Source: Astur gentilis
Taxonomy: Eukaryota > Chordata > Aves > Accipitriformes > Accipitridae
Length of the DNA: 64,000 nt
Direction: 5' to 3'
Assembly: GCF_929443795.1 (NCBI RefSeq)
Contig: NC_064880.1
Coordinates: 51,853,605 to 51,917,604 of the forward strand
Below are positions 25,231 to 37,000 of the stretch, one piece after another; the stretch's first letter is position 1; every line of letters begins with the position of its first letter. Made by a program: the position numbers and the translations under genes. The notes under the pieces are model-generated. The model did not search any database and had not been told where the DNA came from. It saw nothing but the letters and a program-made list of their open reading frames with translations.

Positions 25231-27785
25231 ATTGACTCTGACAACCTACAAGGACACTGGGGCCTCCTGAGGATAACTCCTTCAGTACTCTCCTAGATAC
25301 GCCTTGCTGCTCAGAAGTTATAAGTAGAAACATTAAGCAGTTTAGGTCATTCATCAGCTAACTTTTACTACTGTACTCAAGAAAATGAGCCTCCTAGGAA
25401 CTTCACAGCAGATCTATTCCTTCATTAGCTAAGTAATATTGAGAGAGATGTTCCTGTCATTATGAATGGAGAAATCTATTGCAGTGAATTTTACTAGTGT
25501 CCCCTTTGTCTATGAACTGTCTTTGTAGATTCCAAGGTATTTAGGCTGAAAAACTAGCATAATTATCTTTCAACATTATTCGTATGTATTCATTTCCTTC
25601 TGCTGAGTGATATCCATGCCCGAAAATTCAACCACGCAAGATTATATATTCCGCCTAATACACAGGCGCGTAACTTGGCACTGGGTACGAGTACATAATA
25701 TCACCCTCACAGCACAACTTTAAATAGAAATTTCATTAAATCTGTTCCATTGCCAGGTTTGAAAACTTAATTTTGCTGTAGCCGTTTAATTTGAAGCACT
25801 TCAGCTTTAAACAAACCAAGGACTGCTTGAGTTAGAGCAGTAGCCAAGAGTCTGGGTTTAAAGTCCATAGATCATGCCTTATTGGTTGATTCTTTGACTT
25901 TCAAATCTTAAATTAATCTTGCATCATGACAATGAAAAAAATAGTTTATACTTTAAAAATGGGGTAATTTGCTTTTACTTATATGGCATGTCTCAGTTAA
26001 CTCCTTCAAAGTCCTTAACCTTCATCTCCAACACACATAGTGTACAACACGGGTACCCTAAAAAGGTCGTTGAGATACTGTTCCCCAACCCTGCCCGCTA
26101 TGACACAAAGCATGCTGAAGAAAAATAAAATGAGTTATTGTAATAACAAAACTAGGCTTTTCTTTATCAAGCGCTCCTTCAGGATCATACTGGAATAAGC
26201 TCTTATTGGGGAGGCAGGTGGTTAATTAAGCATCAGTTCACAGTATGTCCTTAAGAGGCTGAGCCTAGGGGTAGGAATGAACTTGCAAGAGAAGTTATCA
26301 CTGGATTAACACCACCACCAAAAAACCCCAAAAACAACCAAACTGGGGGAAGGGTGCTAAAAATTATACAACACGGAAAACACGGGGCATGCTGTATATC
26401 CATGTTTTGTTTTCCAGAGAGCGCTATGACTCAAAATCCACTGGCAACCATCATGGCCAACATTACCTCAGGAACAATGACAATATCAGTATTCAGACTC
26501 CCATCTTCAAAAGGCAACTGGAGAGAGCAGCAAGCTGGGTCTCTGGGGTATCCTTGACACACATTTTAAATGGCCTTCTAATAAGAGTTTACAAGCATAA
26601 ACCACCACCCTTCCTTCCAGCCCAGCCATACCTAGAAAATCTTTAACCTGACTAATTCCCTGCTCTTTCATGCTTGTTGAAAAGCGAACCTCTAGTCGTG
26701 ACTGTGTCAGCCTGCGGACAACACCAGCACTTCATCAGCACATCAGCTTGGGCGAGCAGCAGGAGGCGGCAAAGAGAGGAAGAGGTGCAAAGACCTGGTG
26801 GGCAGCAAATTGCTCGGGGACGAAGCTGCCTTCTCCTCCCGTTGATTTTCGTCAAAGAAAACAGCGCCAGAGCAAGCCCCACCCGGCAAGTATATCCATG
26901 CCATAAAACACAAACAACGCGAGAAACCCAACCTGCAGACAGATCTGCAGGACTTCCAAAGCGCTAGGAAAAAAAATATTTGGCTAGTCCTGCCCCGTGA
27001 CTGCGCTTTAAGACTCAACGTCCTGGGCTAGAGCAATAGGGAAAGGTGAGTTTCTTATATCCGACCGAGCGCAATTCCTTCTTCATTAGCGGCATACCAT
27101 GTCATGTTTGAAATAGTTTTATGGTCTAATAAACACGTCTTGATTTTATTGACTTGTCTTTAATTCTTTCAGCATGTATCTAAGGGGATAAAATGTCCTT
27201 TAAAGACTTCAAATTATGGCTTTAATCCACTTAAAGAAAAAATTAAAATAAAAATTTTAGTAAGGGACAGTCCAGTAAAACACCTTAAGACAATTAGTCT
27301 TAATGAAATACAAAGATTACCAATAGCTACTGACTATTCCCATTACAGATGCCATGATAAATTCTGTCTCATGGAGAAACTTTCCCCCCTTTTTGAAGAT
27401 TTTAACCAGACCATAATTGCAAACCTGATTTTTATTTTATTGCATTCAAAGCTGATTGCACTTTTTGATGGACTTCATAATGTTCCAAAAATAGCATAAA
27501 TGCTTTCTAAGATGTGGGTTTAAGAAAGTTATTGGGACTGGCAACTTATTTTTCAAATTATCATTCACGGATCTATTTTCAACACCCTCTTTCTCAGTCC
27601 ATTAAGTGTATTTCTGCAGCATTCATCCGCAAGCCACAGTAAAAGGTTGTGTCTGACCCTGCTCAAGAGTAGCAATACTCTCCTGCTTCCAGTTAGCAGT
27701 ATAACCACAAACGTGGTTTTTATTTCTTCTTTAAGTTTCTGGAAATGCAGAAATGTGGTCTTTTCAGTGTACTGTAATTGCTGCT
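25231..27785. other. Non-coding sequence
   Basis: No gene is recognised. A slightly GC-richer part lies at 26690-26900, with short open frames on both strands and no known domain. A consensus splice-donor-like AAAGGTGAGT occurs near 27044-27053 but has no convincing partner. An A/C-rich tract lies at 26309-26343. Confidence 0.5.
26309..26343. repeat. A/C-rich low-complexity tract
   Basis: CACCACCACC is followed by AAAAAACCCC and AAAAACAACC blocks, another member of the recurring A/C-rich series. Confidence 0.7.
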
Positions 27786-27830
27786 CTTTTTTTTTTTTTA
27801 TTTCTTTTTCTTCCCCCCCCCCCCCCTCTT
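27786..27830. repeat. T13 / C14 pyrimidine tract
   Basis: Thirteen T (27787-27799), then T-rich sequence, then 14 C (27813-27826) form a continuous pyrimidine-rich strand broken by a single A. Overlapping open frames read through it and are artefacts. Confidence 0.9.
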
Positions 27831-28479
27831 CGTCACACACAATTATTCCAGTCAGTACTGCATGTATTTCAGTGTGTTTTGGCTTTAGCATTTCTTGATG
27901 CAACCTGTCCTTTGGGGATCCAGTTCCCACATTTTTATTCATATATTAAAAATAATGGGGAGTAAGAAGATAACTATCTTGGGCCTGGTGAAAACCTGCA
28001 GAGATCTATGCTTTAAAGCAATCACTTCATTCAAATTCAGGATGGGCTTGTAACTACAAAGATGTTACCTTAAACTAACAAAATCTAAGGTAAGTTATTA
28101 ATTCATTTTCTTGGCCTCGACAACAGAAAACATATGATTGCAACTGGGTTTTGCTAGAAATTTGACAGAAGCTGAGATCCAGAGACAGAGGCTGATGGAC
28201 TTAAAGAAGAGGGGAAAAAAAAGAAAAAAAAAAAATCTGTTGAAGTCAGTGGAAGATTCGAGTGTTTTACCGGTCAGCCCAACACTTGAAAACCTCCATC
28301 ATGAACACGTAGAAGCAAAGACCGTGCAGTGACACGAGAGCCAGCCCTGTCCTTCGATCACCTTCTTTTCGCGCTAAATTCACTAAGTAAACCTCTAAAG
28401 TGCAAAAGAAAGATAATGCTCAAATACAAGCAACTAGGACAGGTGGTACAGAAAAATGATGCAAAAAAAACCCATTACA
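27831..28479. other. Non-coding sequence
   Basis: No gene is recognised. A-rich tract at 28213-28235. A donor-like CTAAGGTAAGTT lies at about 28085-28096 without a convincing upstream acceptor. Confidence 0.5.
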
Positions 28480-29210
28480 ATATATAAGATTTTAATCTCT
28501 TATTTATGATTCTTCCATAAAGTTTATTATAAGTCATTATATACATCTCAAAATATCTCGTCACAAAATGACATTTACAATGTAACCATAGCAAAATAAT
28601 TCTACACAGAACAATTTGCAAAATATCACATCAAAGGTAATGTAGGAGTACAACATAATTGTAGCAATTTCACCATATTAATACTATACTGCTTATACTT
28701 TGGGCCCCCAAGCAAAATAACTTTACACAGAGAATAGGTAGGCAAAAATACTTATCTCTGTTTATATCATTTTATCTCAGTTAGATCTGCATGGAACAGA
28801 GTGTGAACTATATAAAGTACACTTGACATGACTAGTAGGTCCCACTGTTTCTTCCAGTGAAATCTAGAGATTTTTGTTACAGTATTACATAAGCGGTCCA
28901 AATCCTGCTTTACATCTGAAAATCAACTCATCTGTAAAAAACTCTAAAAAGAAATACCTCTAAAAACACAACGGGGAAAAAATTATTACTGAAATGTCTA
29001 TTATTCTTATTCCATACCAACAAAGCTTTCAACTCCATAGGAGAGACTGATAGCAGCCCTGAAAATAATTTATTTAATGACAGAACGAGAAGGAGAGTAA
29101 GGGGAAGATAAAAATAGCTTAGGACCAAATTTGCACTAAACATAACATGAAAGTTTTCTTCTAGACTTGCAGAGCTCTCTAAGTTGGTCTGTTGCAGGGA
29201 CATTCATCTA
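28480..29210 (-). other. 3' UTR-like AT-rich stretch (tentative)
   Basis: Read on the minus strand this stretch is T-rich and largely free of long homopolymers, and it has AATAAA at 28523-28528 near its downstream end, as a vertebrate 3' UTR would. The minus open frame at 28928-29203 has no known domain. No upstream coding exon is convincingly identified. Further upstream on the minus strand (about 29360-29425) a short basic open stretch ends in TAG but lacks a good splice acceptor. A conserved non-coding element or plain AT-rich sequence is equally possible. Confidence 0.15.
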
Positions 29211-30539
29211 ACCAAATATGAGGCCCTATGGGAACTCTGAGGAGATTAAAAAGAAATAATGAAGGCATAATTGTGGGTTAGCTGGGAATAGTTCTTTCTC
29301 CTCCTCAGCATATGGAGAAGTGTGTCAGTCAGATGGTGCACACTGGAAGGTATAATACCTAGGGGGTTTGAGCGGCTGATGCTTCTTTATCTCTTCGTTT
29401 TGCTTTCAAATTTCTTTTTTCATCTGTTATTTTAAGAGGTACCAGGGCTCGAGGTATTCTCTATGGGTTTGTCTCGCTTTTTTTTTTTTTTTTTTCCCCC
29501 CTCCTTCCTCAGGGTGGGAAATTGAAGATCCACATTCATTTATACATGGAAAATTATTTCATATCCTATCCTTACAGGTGAAACATACCTGCTCAGACAA
29601 ATGGATCAGAAATTATAAAGCCACATATCTATTACTATTACAGTTTTTACAAGGAACTTTTAAAAAGGGCAAAACCAACACTGCAGACCAGAACTTCTGA
29701 TAGTAAAAAGATGAAAGAATACATCTATTAGTCCTTCCTTATGGCCTTTGCTGGACATAAAGTGCTTCTACTGTGTTTCAACTCCAGCTTTCAAATCTAT
29801 TATTTTCCATCTGACAAACAAAACAACTACATCAGAGAATATAGACAGAAAGATTAAACTGGCAATGTTTTTAATGCTGCCTTAAATTGAACCTCAGTAT
29901 TCGTGCAAGCAGCACTGGCAGCGGTCTGTCTTCAAACGAGCTCAGATTAAAATAGTGAATGTATGCACCTTTCCGTGCCTGGTTATAGGTGTGTATCAGG
30001 TGAAAATTTTAAGAACCAGGCTATTAATATAAAGGTGCAGATTAAAGTCCTGCCTCCACATGGCACGGTAAGCTCAGCCCAGCTAAAAACACCATCCTGA
30101 AAACTAAGCATCAGTGCCTACGTATTATCTTCTTCATTATCAGCAGAGTGAAACACCCTTGCCTGTATAATCTTCAGCTAATGTAGAAGACGAGTTTAAG
30201 TCCCATTGCAAACACAGAAACTTAAAACAGAGTGACACATCTCAAGGCAAATTGGTTTGGAGCTAGCCTGCGTCCCCTTCTGTCCTTCTCCTGACTCCAC
30301 AGAGATTATAGCTGGCTGCTTCTGCCGTTATGAGACAGAAAACTACTGCACCTCCTCACGTCAGCCAACATGTCATCCTGCCCGTGCTGCTGCAATCCAG
30401 CAACTCCTCAGCTCCTTATGACTATGCCCAAAGGAAAATAATCTGTATTTTGGAATCAGCTTTTAGCTGTTTCACTGTACAGTGGCATACTCAGTCAAAT
30501 TTACTTGCTCTGTTTACCTGCTTAGTGGCTTGAGGACGT
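29211..30539. other. Non-coding sequence upstream of the solo LTR
   Basis: No gene is recognised. A T/C tract at 29478-29510 ends in CTCAG, and the 65-base segment after it (29513-29577) ends at CAG|GTGAAA. This possible exon is described under findings. Confidence 0.5.
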
Positions 30540-30544
30540 GACTG
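30540..30544 (+). repeat. Target-site duplication, left copy
   Basis: The five bases GACTG immediately precede the TG that starts the LTR and recur exactly after its terminal CA at 31564-31568. A 5-bp duplication is the size produced by class III (ERVL-like) and some class I retroviral integrases. Confidence 0.85.
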
Positions 30545-30945
30545 TGTATCGGGTTTGTGTGGCGAGGTTTTGGTAGGGGGTGGGTGGGCTACAGGGGTGG
30601 CTTCTGTGAGAAGCTACTAGAAGGTTCCCCATGTCCAACAGAGCCAACGCCAGCCGGCTCCGAGATGGAGCCGCCGCCGGCCAAGGCTGAGCCCATCAGC
30701 GATGGTGGCAGTGCCTCTGGGAGAACAGAGTTAAGAAGGGGGAAAAAAAGTTGCCGGGGCACAGAAACTGCAGCCAGAGAGAGGAGTGAAAAGATGTTAG
30801 AGAATCAACCCTGCAGACCCCCAAGTCAGTGCAGAGATTCCCCTGCAGCCCATGGTGATGAAGACCCCGGTGAGGCAGGCTGTCCCCCTGCAGCCCAGGG
30901 AGGTCCAGGGGGAGCAAATATCCACCTGCAGCCCGGGGAGCACCC

Positions 30946-31160
30946 CACGCTGGAGCAGGTGGGTGCCCGAAGGAGGCTGGGACCCTGTGGAAGGCCCACG
31001 CTGGAGCAGGTTTTCTGGCAGGACTTGTGACCCCGCAGGGGACCCAGGCTGGAGCAGTCTGTGCCTGAAGGACTGCAGCCCGGGGGAGGGACCCACGCTG
31101 GAGCAGTTCGTGGAGGACTGTCTCCCGTGGGAGGGACCCCACGCTGGGGCAGGGGAAGAG
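30946..31160 (+). repeat. Minisatellite inside the LTR, five units
   Basis: A core CACGCTGGAGCAGG (with variants) begins at 30946, 30997, 31045, 31094 and 31140, giving a period of 46-51 bp. The spacers between cores diverge more than the cores. The array sits in the promoter-proximal (U3-like) part of the LTR, where tandem repeats often act as enhancers. Copy number may vary between copies of this LTR. Confidence 0.85.
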
Positions 31161-31371
31161 TGAGGAGTCCTTCTCCTGAGGAGGAAGGAATGGCAGAGAC
31201 AAGGTGGGATGAACTGACCCCAACCCCCATTCCCCGTCCCCCTGCGCCACTTGTGGGCAGGAGGTGGAGAATTTGGGAGTAAAGTTAAGCCCGGGAAGAA
31301 GGGAAGGGTGGGGGGAACGTGTGTTTGAGATTTGGTTTTATTTCTCATTACCCTACTCTGGTTTGACTGGC

Positions 31372-31377
31372 AATAAA
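31372..31377 (+). terminator. LTR polyadenylation signal AATAAA
   Basis: AATAAA in the context GGCAATAAATTAAG lies 186 bases before the LTR end, after a T-rich stretch, where an R-region signal would be expected. It supports the plus orientation of the LTR. Confidence 0.65.
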
Positions 31378-31563
31378 TTAAGTTTATTTTCCCTAAGTCA
31401 AGTCTATTTTGCTCGTGACGGTAATTGGTGAGTGATCTCTCCCTGTCCTTATCTCAACCCACGAGCCTTTCATTATATTCTCTCTCCCCTGTCCAGCAGA
31501 CGAGGGGAGTGATGGAGTGGCTTTGGTGGGCACCTGGCCTCCAGGCAGGGTCAACCCACCACA

Positions 31564-31568
31564 GACTG
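31564..31568 (+). repeat. Target-site duplication, right copy
   Basis: GACTG follows the LTR terminal CA and matches 30540-30544 exactly. Confidence 0.85.
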
Positions 31569-34020
31569 TTATTAACAAATACAAAGGATAAGAGTAGAGC
31601 CAACTCACCAAATTTTCTAGATTTTAAAAAAAAAACAACCAAAAAACAAACACCAAAAAAGCCCACAATCAACCAAACCATAACATTAACCATCAAGCTG
31701 CAGTCCATTTGCAGTCCAGCAAGCGTTTAGCTAAAGTAGAACAGCCTTGTCAGGACAAAAAACATCCCAAACACTCTCAACTCAGAATATGCAATAGGTA
31801 AGTGTTTTCTTGAGATCTGAGAGAGGCTAGGATCGGTCTCAAATCAGGCAAAATTCAAGGTTGAAACAGGTCACTACCTCCAGGTTGACTTCTCCAAACC
31901 CCAGGCATGGAGAGAAACAACTCTTCAGTAGCATATTACTACCCGGTTGCCACTTAGGTAATGGTCGAGAAAGAAAGATCACTTGGAAAAAAATGAGACA
32001 ATGTAAAGGAAAACTTCTAGGCTGAGAATATTCATGAGACTTTTGAACTAAGGCTCTGATATGAGTCTGCAAGCATTTTTGCAATGCCTGTAGGAGCAAA
32101 CTCAGGTACTTGTATGGATTAAGGTAGTAGCTGGAGCATGGATTTAGACGTATTCAGCGATTACTTCATTGGCAGATACATATCTGGCTCCTTTTGTGGA
32201 CACAATCGTGAAATGAGGCTACAGACCGTATTGTGTTCTACCCAGTTTGGAAGGAATGGGTTTTAATCTTGCCCAGGGCTGGTAGGCTTGTGTTTGACCC
32301 TACTTTCATGTTGAACGGGCATTTAGCCTGAATCATAACCCGGTCCTTCGTTTGTAGAGCTTCCAAAAATATATTTGAGCCCACTTATGAAAATTAAGCA
32401 GCGCAACAAAATTATTAATAATTGCTAGAAAAAAAGGCAGGAACTAGTGGAGATTAAAAGAAGATGATGTATTAGACTGGAAAGAGCTAGTCTCCAGAAA
32501 TTATCCTCATTTTTTTTTAAGTTGAAATGGGTGAAAGTATTTTACAAAAGTTGTTTTTAATGAGACATTTTCTCTACATCATATCAGGACAGAACTGTGA
32601 ACTTTTTTTAATGGAATTACTTGACAAACTGATCAGTGCCATATCACTGCCTCCAGACACAGTTCTTTTAATGATGTCCAAACTACTTAACTATTAAAAT
32701 GAAATTGTGAGCCAGCACAGTAGGAAGTAGATTGAGCAAGCTGAAGATCAAAGAAGATACCATCACAGTGGCCTTTGTGTGCTCACTGTAGGTTTGCTCT
32801 AACTGAAGGGTAAAGTAGTAGTGAATTGAATTATATTGGGTTGGTTCTGTACCAGAACATTGAAAGCAACCTAATAGAAGGGTCAAATAAAATATTACAA
32901 GCCTACCTACCCAGAGCAAGATTATAACCTGTGCTATAATGCCATGAGCCATTTCATCACTTCATGTAAATAGTGCTGGTGTGCCTATGAACACAAACCT
33001 CAGCAATTTATTTATTGTATTGTTTTTTACTTGTACTTTTCTGCTGGTTGTCTCACTTTATCTTCTGCGTGAGCTACGCGTTGGCTCACTGCTGGAGCTG
33101 ATGTATAGGGAAAAGCAGTGCTGACCAACTCCACTCTGCTCGGGGAGTGCACTGGTCCTGCCCCAAGCGGGCACAAGAATGGATGAAAAATTGGGGGTTT
33201 TTTTTCTAGATTTTCCTTTTAGGCCACCGTACCATCAGGGCCTGAGCACCCACACTTGAAAAGCTTAACTTAGCTGGTGCTGGCAATAAGATTAAATCAT
33301 ACGAAATGCACAGCGTATCTACACAGCCTTAATTTTGAGCAAGTCAAGTGCAAAATGCAATCCAATGGATAACAACACAAGAAAACAGCAAATGTTCATT
33401 AACATAAAAAAAGAGTCAGATTTAAGTATTTTGTACCTACACATCCTAAAACACCACCAAAAACATCGTTATTTTTTAGTTGCAGGGTTTTGGTAGTTTA
33501 CCTACTTTGGACTTGCACTATTTACGATTATTCTCAGCTGCTTTTAGACTCTTTTTAAGAATCCCAGGCAAAGCAGTGACCAGACTACAGGAGAGGCTGT
33601 CAAAGTTGCAAGACAAAACTGGTTTATTCTTGACCTTTGCATTTTATTCCACAACCACCCCTTCTACCGAAGCGGTCCATAACACATATATGCGGTACAG
33701 AAATGCAAGCACACAGAGCTTGTGCTGCAATTTTAAAATTTATTTAAATGAAATGTAAATAAATTTTAAATATTAGGAAGAAGTTACAGGTGCTTAGGGA
33801 GAAGTTATTTGTATTTTATGGGATTCATTTTCCGCACAGTATGAGTAGGGAATTAGCTACAAAACTTTCCATTATTACCCAGGGAAGTTGCCTGTTTAAT
33901 TCTCCTTGTGTTGTTAAGAAGATTTACCTCTCCGTGTTGTTTTAATATTTAAAATATCAGAGTTGGAGTTTGGGCAGGGGAAGAGGGATGGCAGCAAGGT
34001 CTTGGGCTGTTTTGGATGAG
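31569..34020. other. Non-coding sequence after the LTR
   Basis: No gene is recognised. An A/C-rich tract at 31626-31680 lies 57 bases beyond the LTR. The minus open frame at 32683-32952 is hydrophobic but has no known family signature. Confidence 0.55.
31626..31680. repeat. A/C-rich low-complexity tract
   Basis: A run of A followed by CAACC, CAAAC and ACC units. It belongs to the recurring A/C-rich series and lies just outside the LTR duplication, so it was probably at the insertion site before the LTR arrived. Confidence 0.75.
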
Positions 34021-34036
34021 AAACACTCGAGTGTTT
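34021..34036. repeat. 16-bp perfect palindrome
   Basis: AAACACTCGAGTGTTT is its own reverse complement and sits in a locally GC-rich part (33960-34280). It could be a dimeric transcription-factor site or chance. Confidence 0.6.
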
Positions 34037-37000
34037 GTAGGCTGTGCCCAGCGCCGGCGTGCCTGGGGTTACAAGGCTCTGTCCATCCCTGCCAGGCCGT
34101 CACCTTGCAGAGGGTGAGCCTCATATTTGGAGGTTATTTGGGCAGGCCCAGCAGAGGCACAACGGGAGGAGGATGGAGCCGTGCTATCGCAATTACATTG
34201 CACAGGAAAGAGCAACCAGAAGCCCGACAAGCCCTAGCAGGAGCAGAGCATGCTCCCTGCCCTCTGCTCTGATCCATCAGCCTCCAGCTCAAACGTACAA
34301 CGTATCTCCGTGAGCAAGAACCCTTCGCCATCTCAATAACCTTCTCGGCCTATGTCCCCAAAGACTTCGCTCTCTCTCTTCCTTCAAAGCGTCTATAGTG
34401 AAAAACAGAACTAATTGCGAGAAAATTTACTGAACACAAAGCGCCTTCGTATCTAGCATGTTGCGGGAGCGAGGTCTGCGAGCCTTATGCACTTGTAGCG
34501 AAACGTGAAATCACATTTGCAAGCACATGCTAAGAGCAGATTAGCTAAACTGTCGTGCCATAGACAGTTCAGCCAAAACCACAGGGGTTAAGAGCACCAT
34601 GTGCTCTTCTAATCAACTTGGCACCTGTATTGCGGGTACACAGTAACACCTGTAACCGAGTGCAGTGTTGCCTCAGTAACACAGCACCAAATCCCTGCTT
34701 ACAAATCCCTGAAGCAGGCAATATCAAAATAAGGATGAGTTGGGCCTAATGCAGCAGAGACTCGTTAATGGGACCCGGATGATTTAATCCACCACATCCT
34801 GGAAGCATTGCATTCCTATTTATAGCCTTCTCTTTGCTTACTAGTTACAGCACCTAAACTCACCTGTGCAGGAATCACAGGTTGATCTACCCCAGAAACG
34901 TCCCCTGCACCGGCAATGCGGCACAACAGATACTGCACAAGCTCAAGGAGTGTTCTTCAAGATCCTCCATATGTTTCTGTTTCAGCCTAGGTACATTTCT
35001 ACTATGAGTATTTTTGCTAAACTCCATGGAAAAATTCTGACAATGAGACTGAAACTGTCCTCTGTTTGACACTATCTGTCCATCAAAATTCAAACCACTG
35101 CTACAGGAAGAACTCATCACAAGATGAGATAAAAATGTATAAGGCACAATAGGTAAAGAGAAACTATTACTATGGTAGCTATTTGTTTTCCCTAAAAGAA
35201 AAAAACAGCAGCAAGTTGGCCCCAGAAAAATAACAGTCACAGAACAAAACCTGCCCATGAGCTCTTGCCTTCTGTGCCCTTCTCAAAATTTTCTGCATAG
35301 AACATTTAATTTTGGCGTGCAGCCTCTCACAAACTGAGGAGGACAACTCATTTTAATCGCCCTAAGTTTGTGGTGAATCACTTCGACTGCACGCCACAAC
35401 TCTGATCTAAGATGATACAAACTTGTGTGTCAGGGAATCCTTGGATCTCTGGTGATGGAACAGAGCCCCAAGGCACGCACAACGTTACTAAAGCTGCTCT
35501 GTTTTCATCCACTTCATAATTACAAATGGAGATTTTTTAACATACTTTTTTGTGGATGTTAAAAAGAAAAAAACACACTTCTTTTTTAATTGAACAGCAG
35601 GTCACATGACCAAGTGGACGATGTTCTAAGTTTCAGTATAACAGTAAGAAATCAGGGAGCAGACTTCGGTATGATTCTCTAAAGAAGAAAAGTCAGCAAC
35701 TTTGAACTGAGAGAACTGAAAAAGCATGATTAAATAGTTATATGCTAAACCTAATCAAAACACTTAAGGAACACTGATGAAATTTGATTCACTCATATAT
35801 TTTTCTATTCCATGCTATTTTACACTTCCTACTTTACCAAGAGATGCAAACCACAAAGAACAGTACCTGCATGCAGAGGGAAGGTAGTCCAGCATACCCA
35901 AAGTTTCACCAGAAAGACTTAACTTACCAAAATACTCGATGTTTATAAAGGCATTTAATTAAGGCTCTCGCATATATCTCAAAGTAGAAAAAGGTTGGCA
36001 GCAATTAACATAAATAAGAAACTAGAGTCCATACAAAACTGCTAAGTGGAGCAAAAGATGCAGAAGGAAACTGCTGGAACCTAAGTAGCCTTTTTTCAAA
36101 AAAAAAAAAAAAAAGTAAATTATTATGTGGCAAAAGTGCTAAATACTACTTCTCTTTTATTTATGGAAAAAGGAAAATGAGAAAGCAATACCGTAAGTAG
36201 ATGGTAGAACTAGAAAATATACATAGCTAGAAGAAAGCCAATGCATTAAAATAAAATAAATTAAACTCACACCCCTGTAAAAGCAAAAATATTTGAGTAT
36301 ATCTGTCAGCCTGACCTATATCTGGGACAAAGTAATGTAATGGCTAATACAGGACACAATTTAATAAAGAATTTGGTGTAGTACAATTAATAGGTTTTTG
36401 GAAAACTAATTGTGTCACAAGAACCTGATCTTTTTAATGAGATTATGAGTTTGGGTGATAAAGGTAATACCATGTTTATGTAATACACTTCAGTGAAGCA
36501 TCTGACTTCCTTACATATGACATTTTGATTAAGAAACCACAGTAAAGAACAATCAACCCCACACACGTTAAATGGATTAAAAATTGGTTATGCCTCAAAA
36601 CGCAGCTGTGAATAAGGTATCCTAATTAAGCAGTTTTAGAGAAGCCCTGCGAGAGTGAGGTCCTGACTCTAAAATATCAACCAAAAATAGGAAGAAAAGG
36701 TATAGCTATGATTTCATCAAATCTGAAAGCAATGAGATTAGAGAAAGAGAGATAACGATTAGGAAATTTGACCAATACAAAGGTTTCTGGATTTTCCTGA
36801 GAAACCAGCCTTTTCAGGACGGGTAGTGCCAGGCATAAAAGGATCCCCAGACATGTCAAGCCCGAGCGCAGGATACACACCGACATTGCAGCAGTTTTAG
36901 AGAAGACTCTCCAAAATGGTCAAGAGACTAAATAAGAAAAGGTTCACAGCTGTAGGTTGAACGAACCACAATCAGTAACCTCCCATGGTGGGATGTACCA

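Larger units (their letters stand above)
30545..31563 (+). mobile_element. Solo LTR of an endogenous retrovirus
   Basis: The element starts TGTATCGGGTTTGTGTGG and ends GGGTCAACCCACCACA, giving canonical TG...CA termini 1,019 bp apart, flanked by identical 5-bp duplications (GACTG). No primer-binding site, internal region or second LTR is present, so it is a solo LTR left by LTR-LTR recombination. It is GC-rich up to about 31300, then A/T-rich with a polyadenylation signal. From memory its start and end match an LTR family widespread in neoavian birds, probably ERVL-like given the 5-bp duplication; the exact family name needs a repeat library. The orientation is assigned from the position of the polyadenylation signal near the 3' end. 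Open frames across it (30557-31030 plus; 30696-31250, 30797-31348 and 30826-31230 minus) are by-products of its GC-rich tandem repeat. No retroviral protein is encoded. Confidence 0.85.

Noticed and set aside
27044..27053. AAAGGTGAGT, consensus splice donor
   Set aside because: Isolated; no convincing acceptor or open exon upstream. Donor-like sequences are expected by chance at this length.
29360..29455. Short basic minus-strand open stretch ending in TAG, considered as a terminal coding exon
   Set aside because: No good splice acceptor precedes it (upstream minus-strand sequence is purine-rich) and the basic residues come from A-rich codons; no family match.
30557..31250. Overlapping open frames of 134-184 codons on both strands, the longest in the window
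   Set aside because: They lie wholly or mostly inside the solo LTR, arise from its GC-rich tandem repeat, overlap on opposite strands, and carry no domain.
31717..31795. Open segment before ATAG|GTAAGTG, considered as an exon
   Set aside because: The acceptor lacks a pyrimidine tract, and the segment follows an A/C low-complexity tract.
32683..32952. Hydrophobic minus-strand frame of 89 codons
   Set aside because: No receptor or transporter motif; AT-rich composition explains the hydrophobicity.
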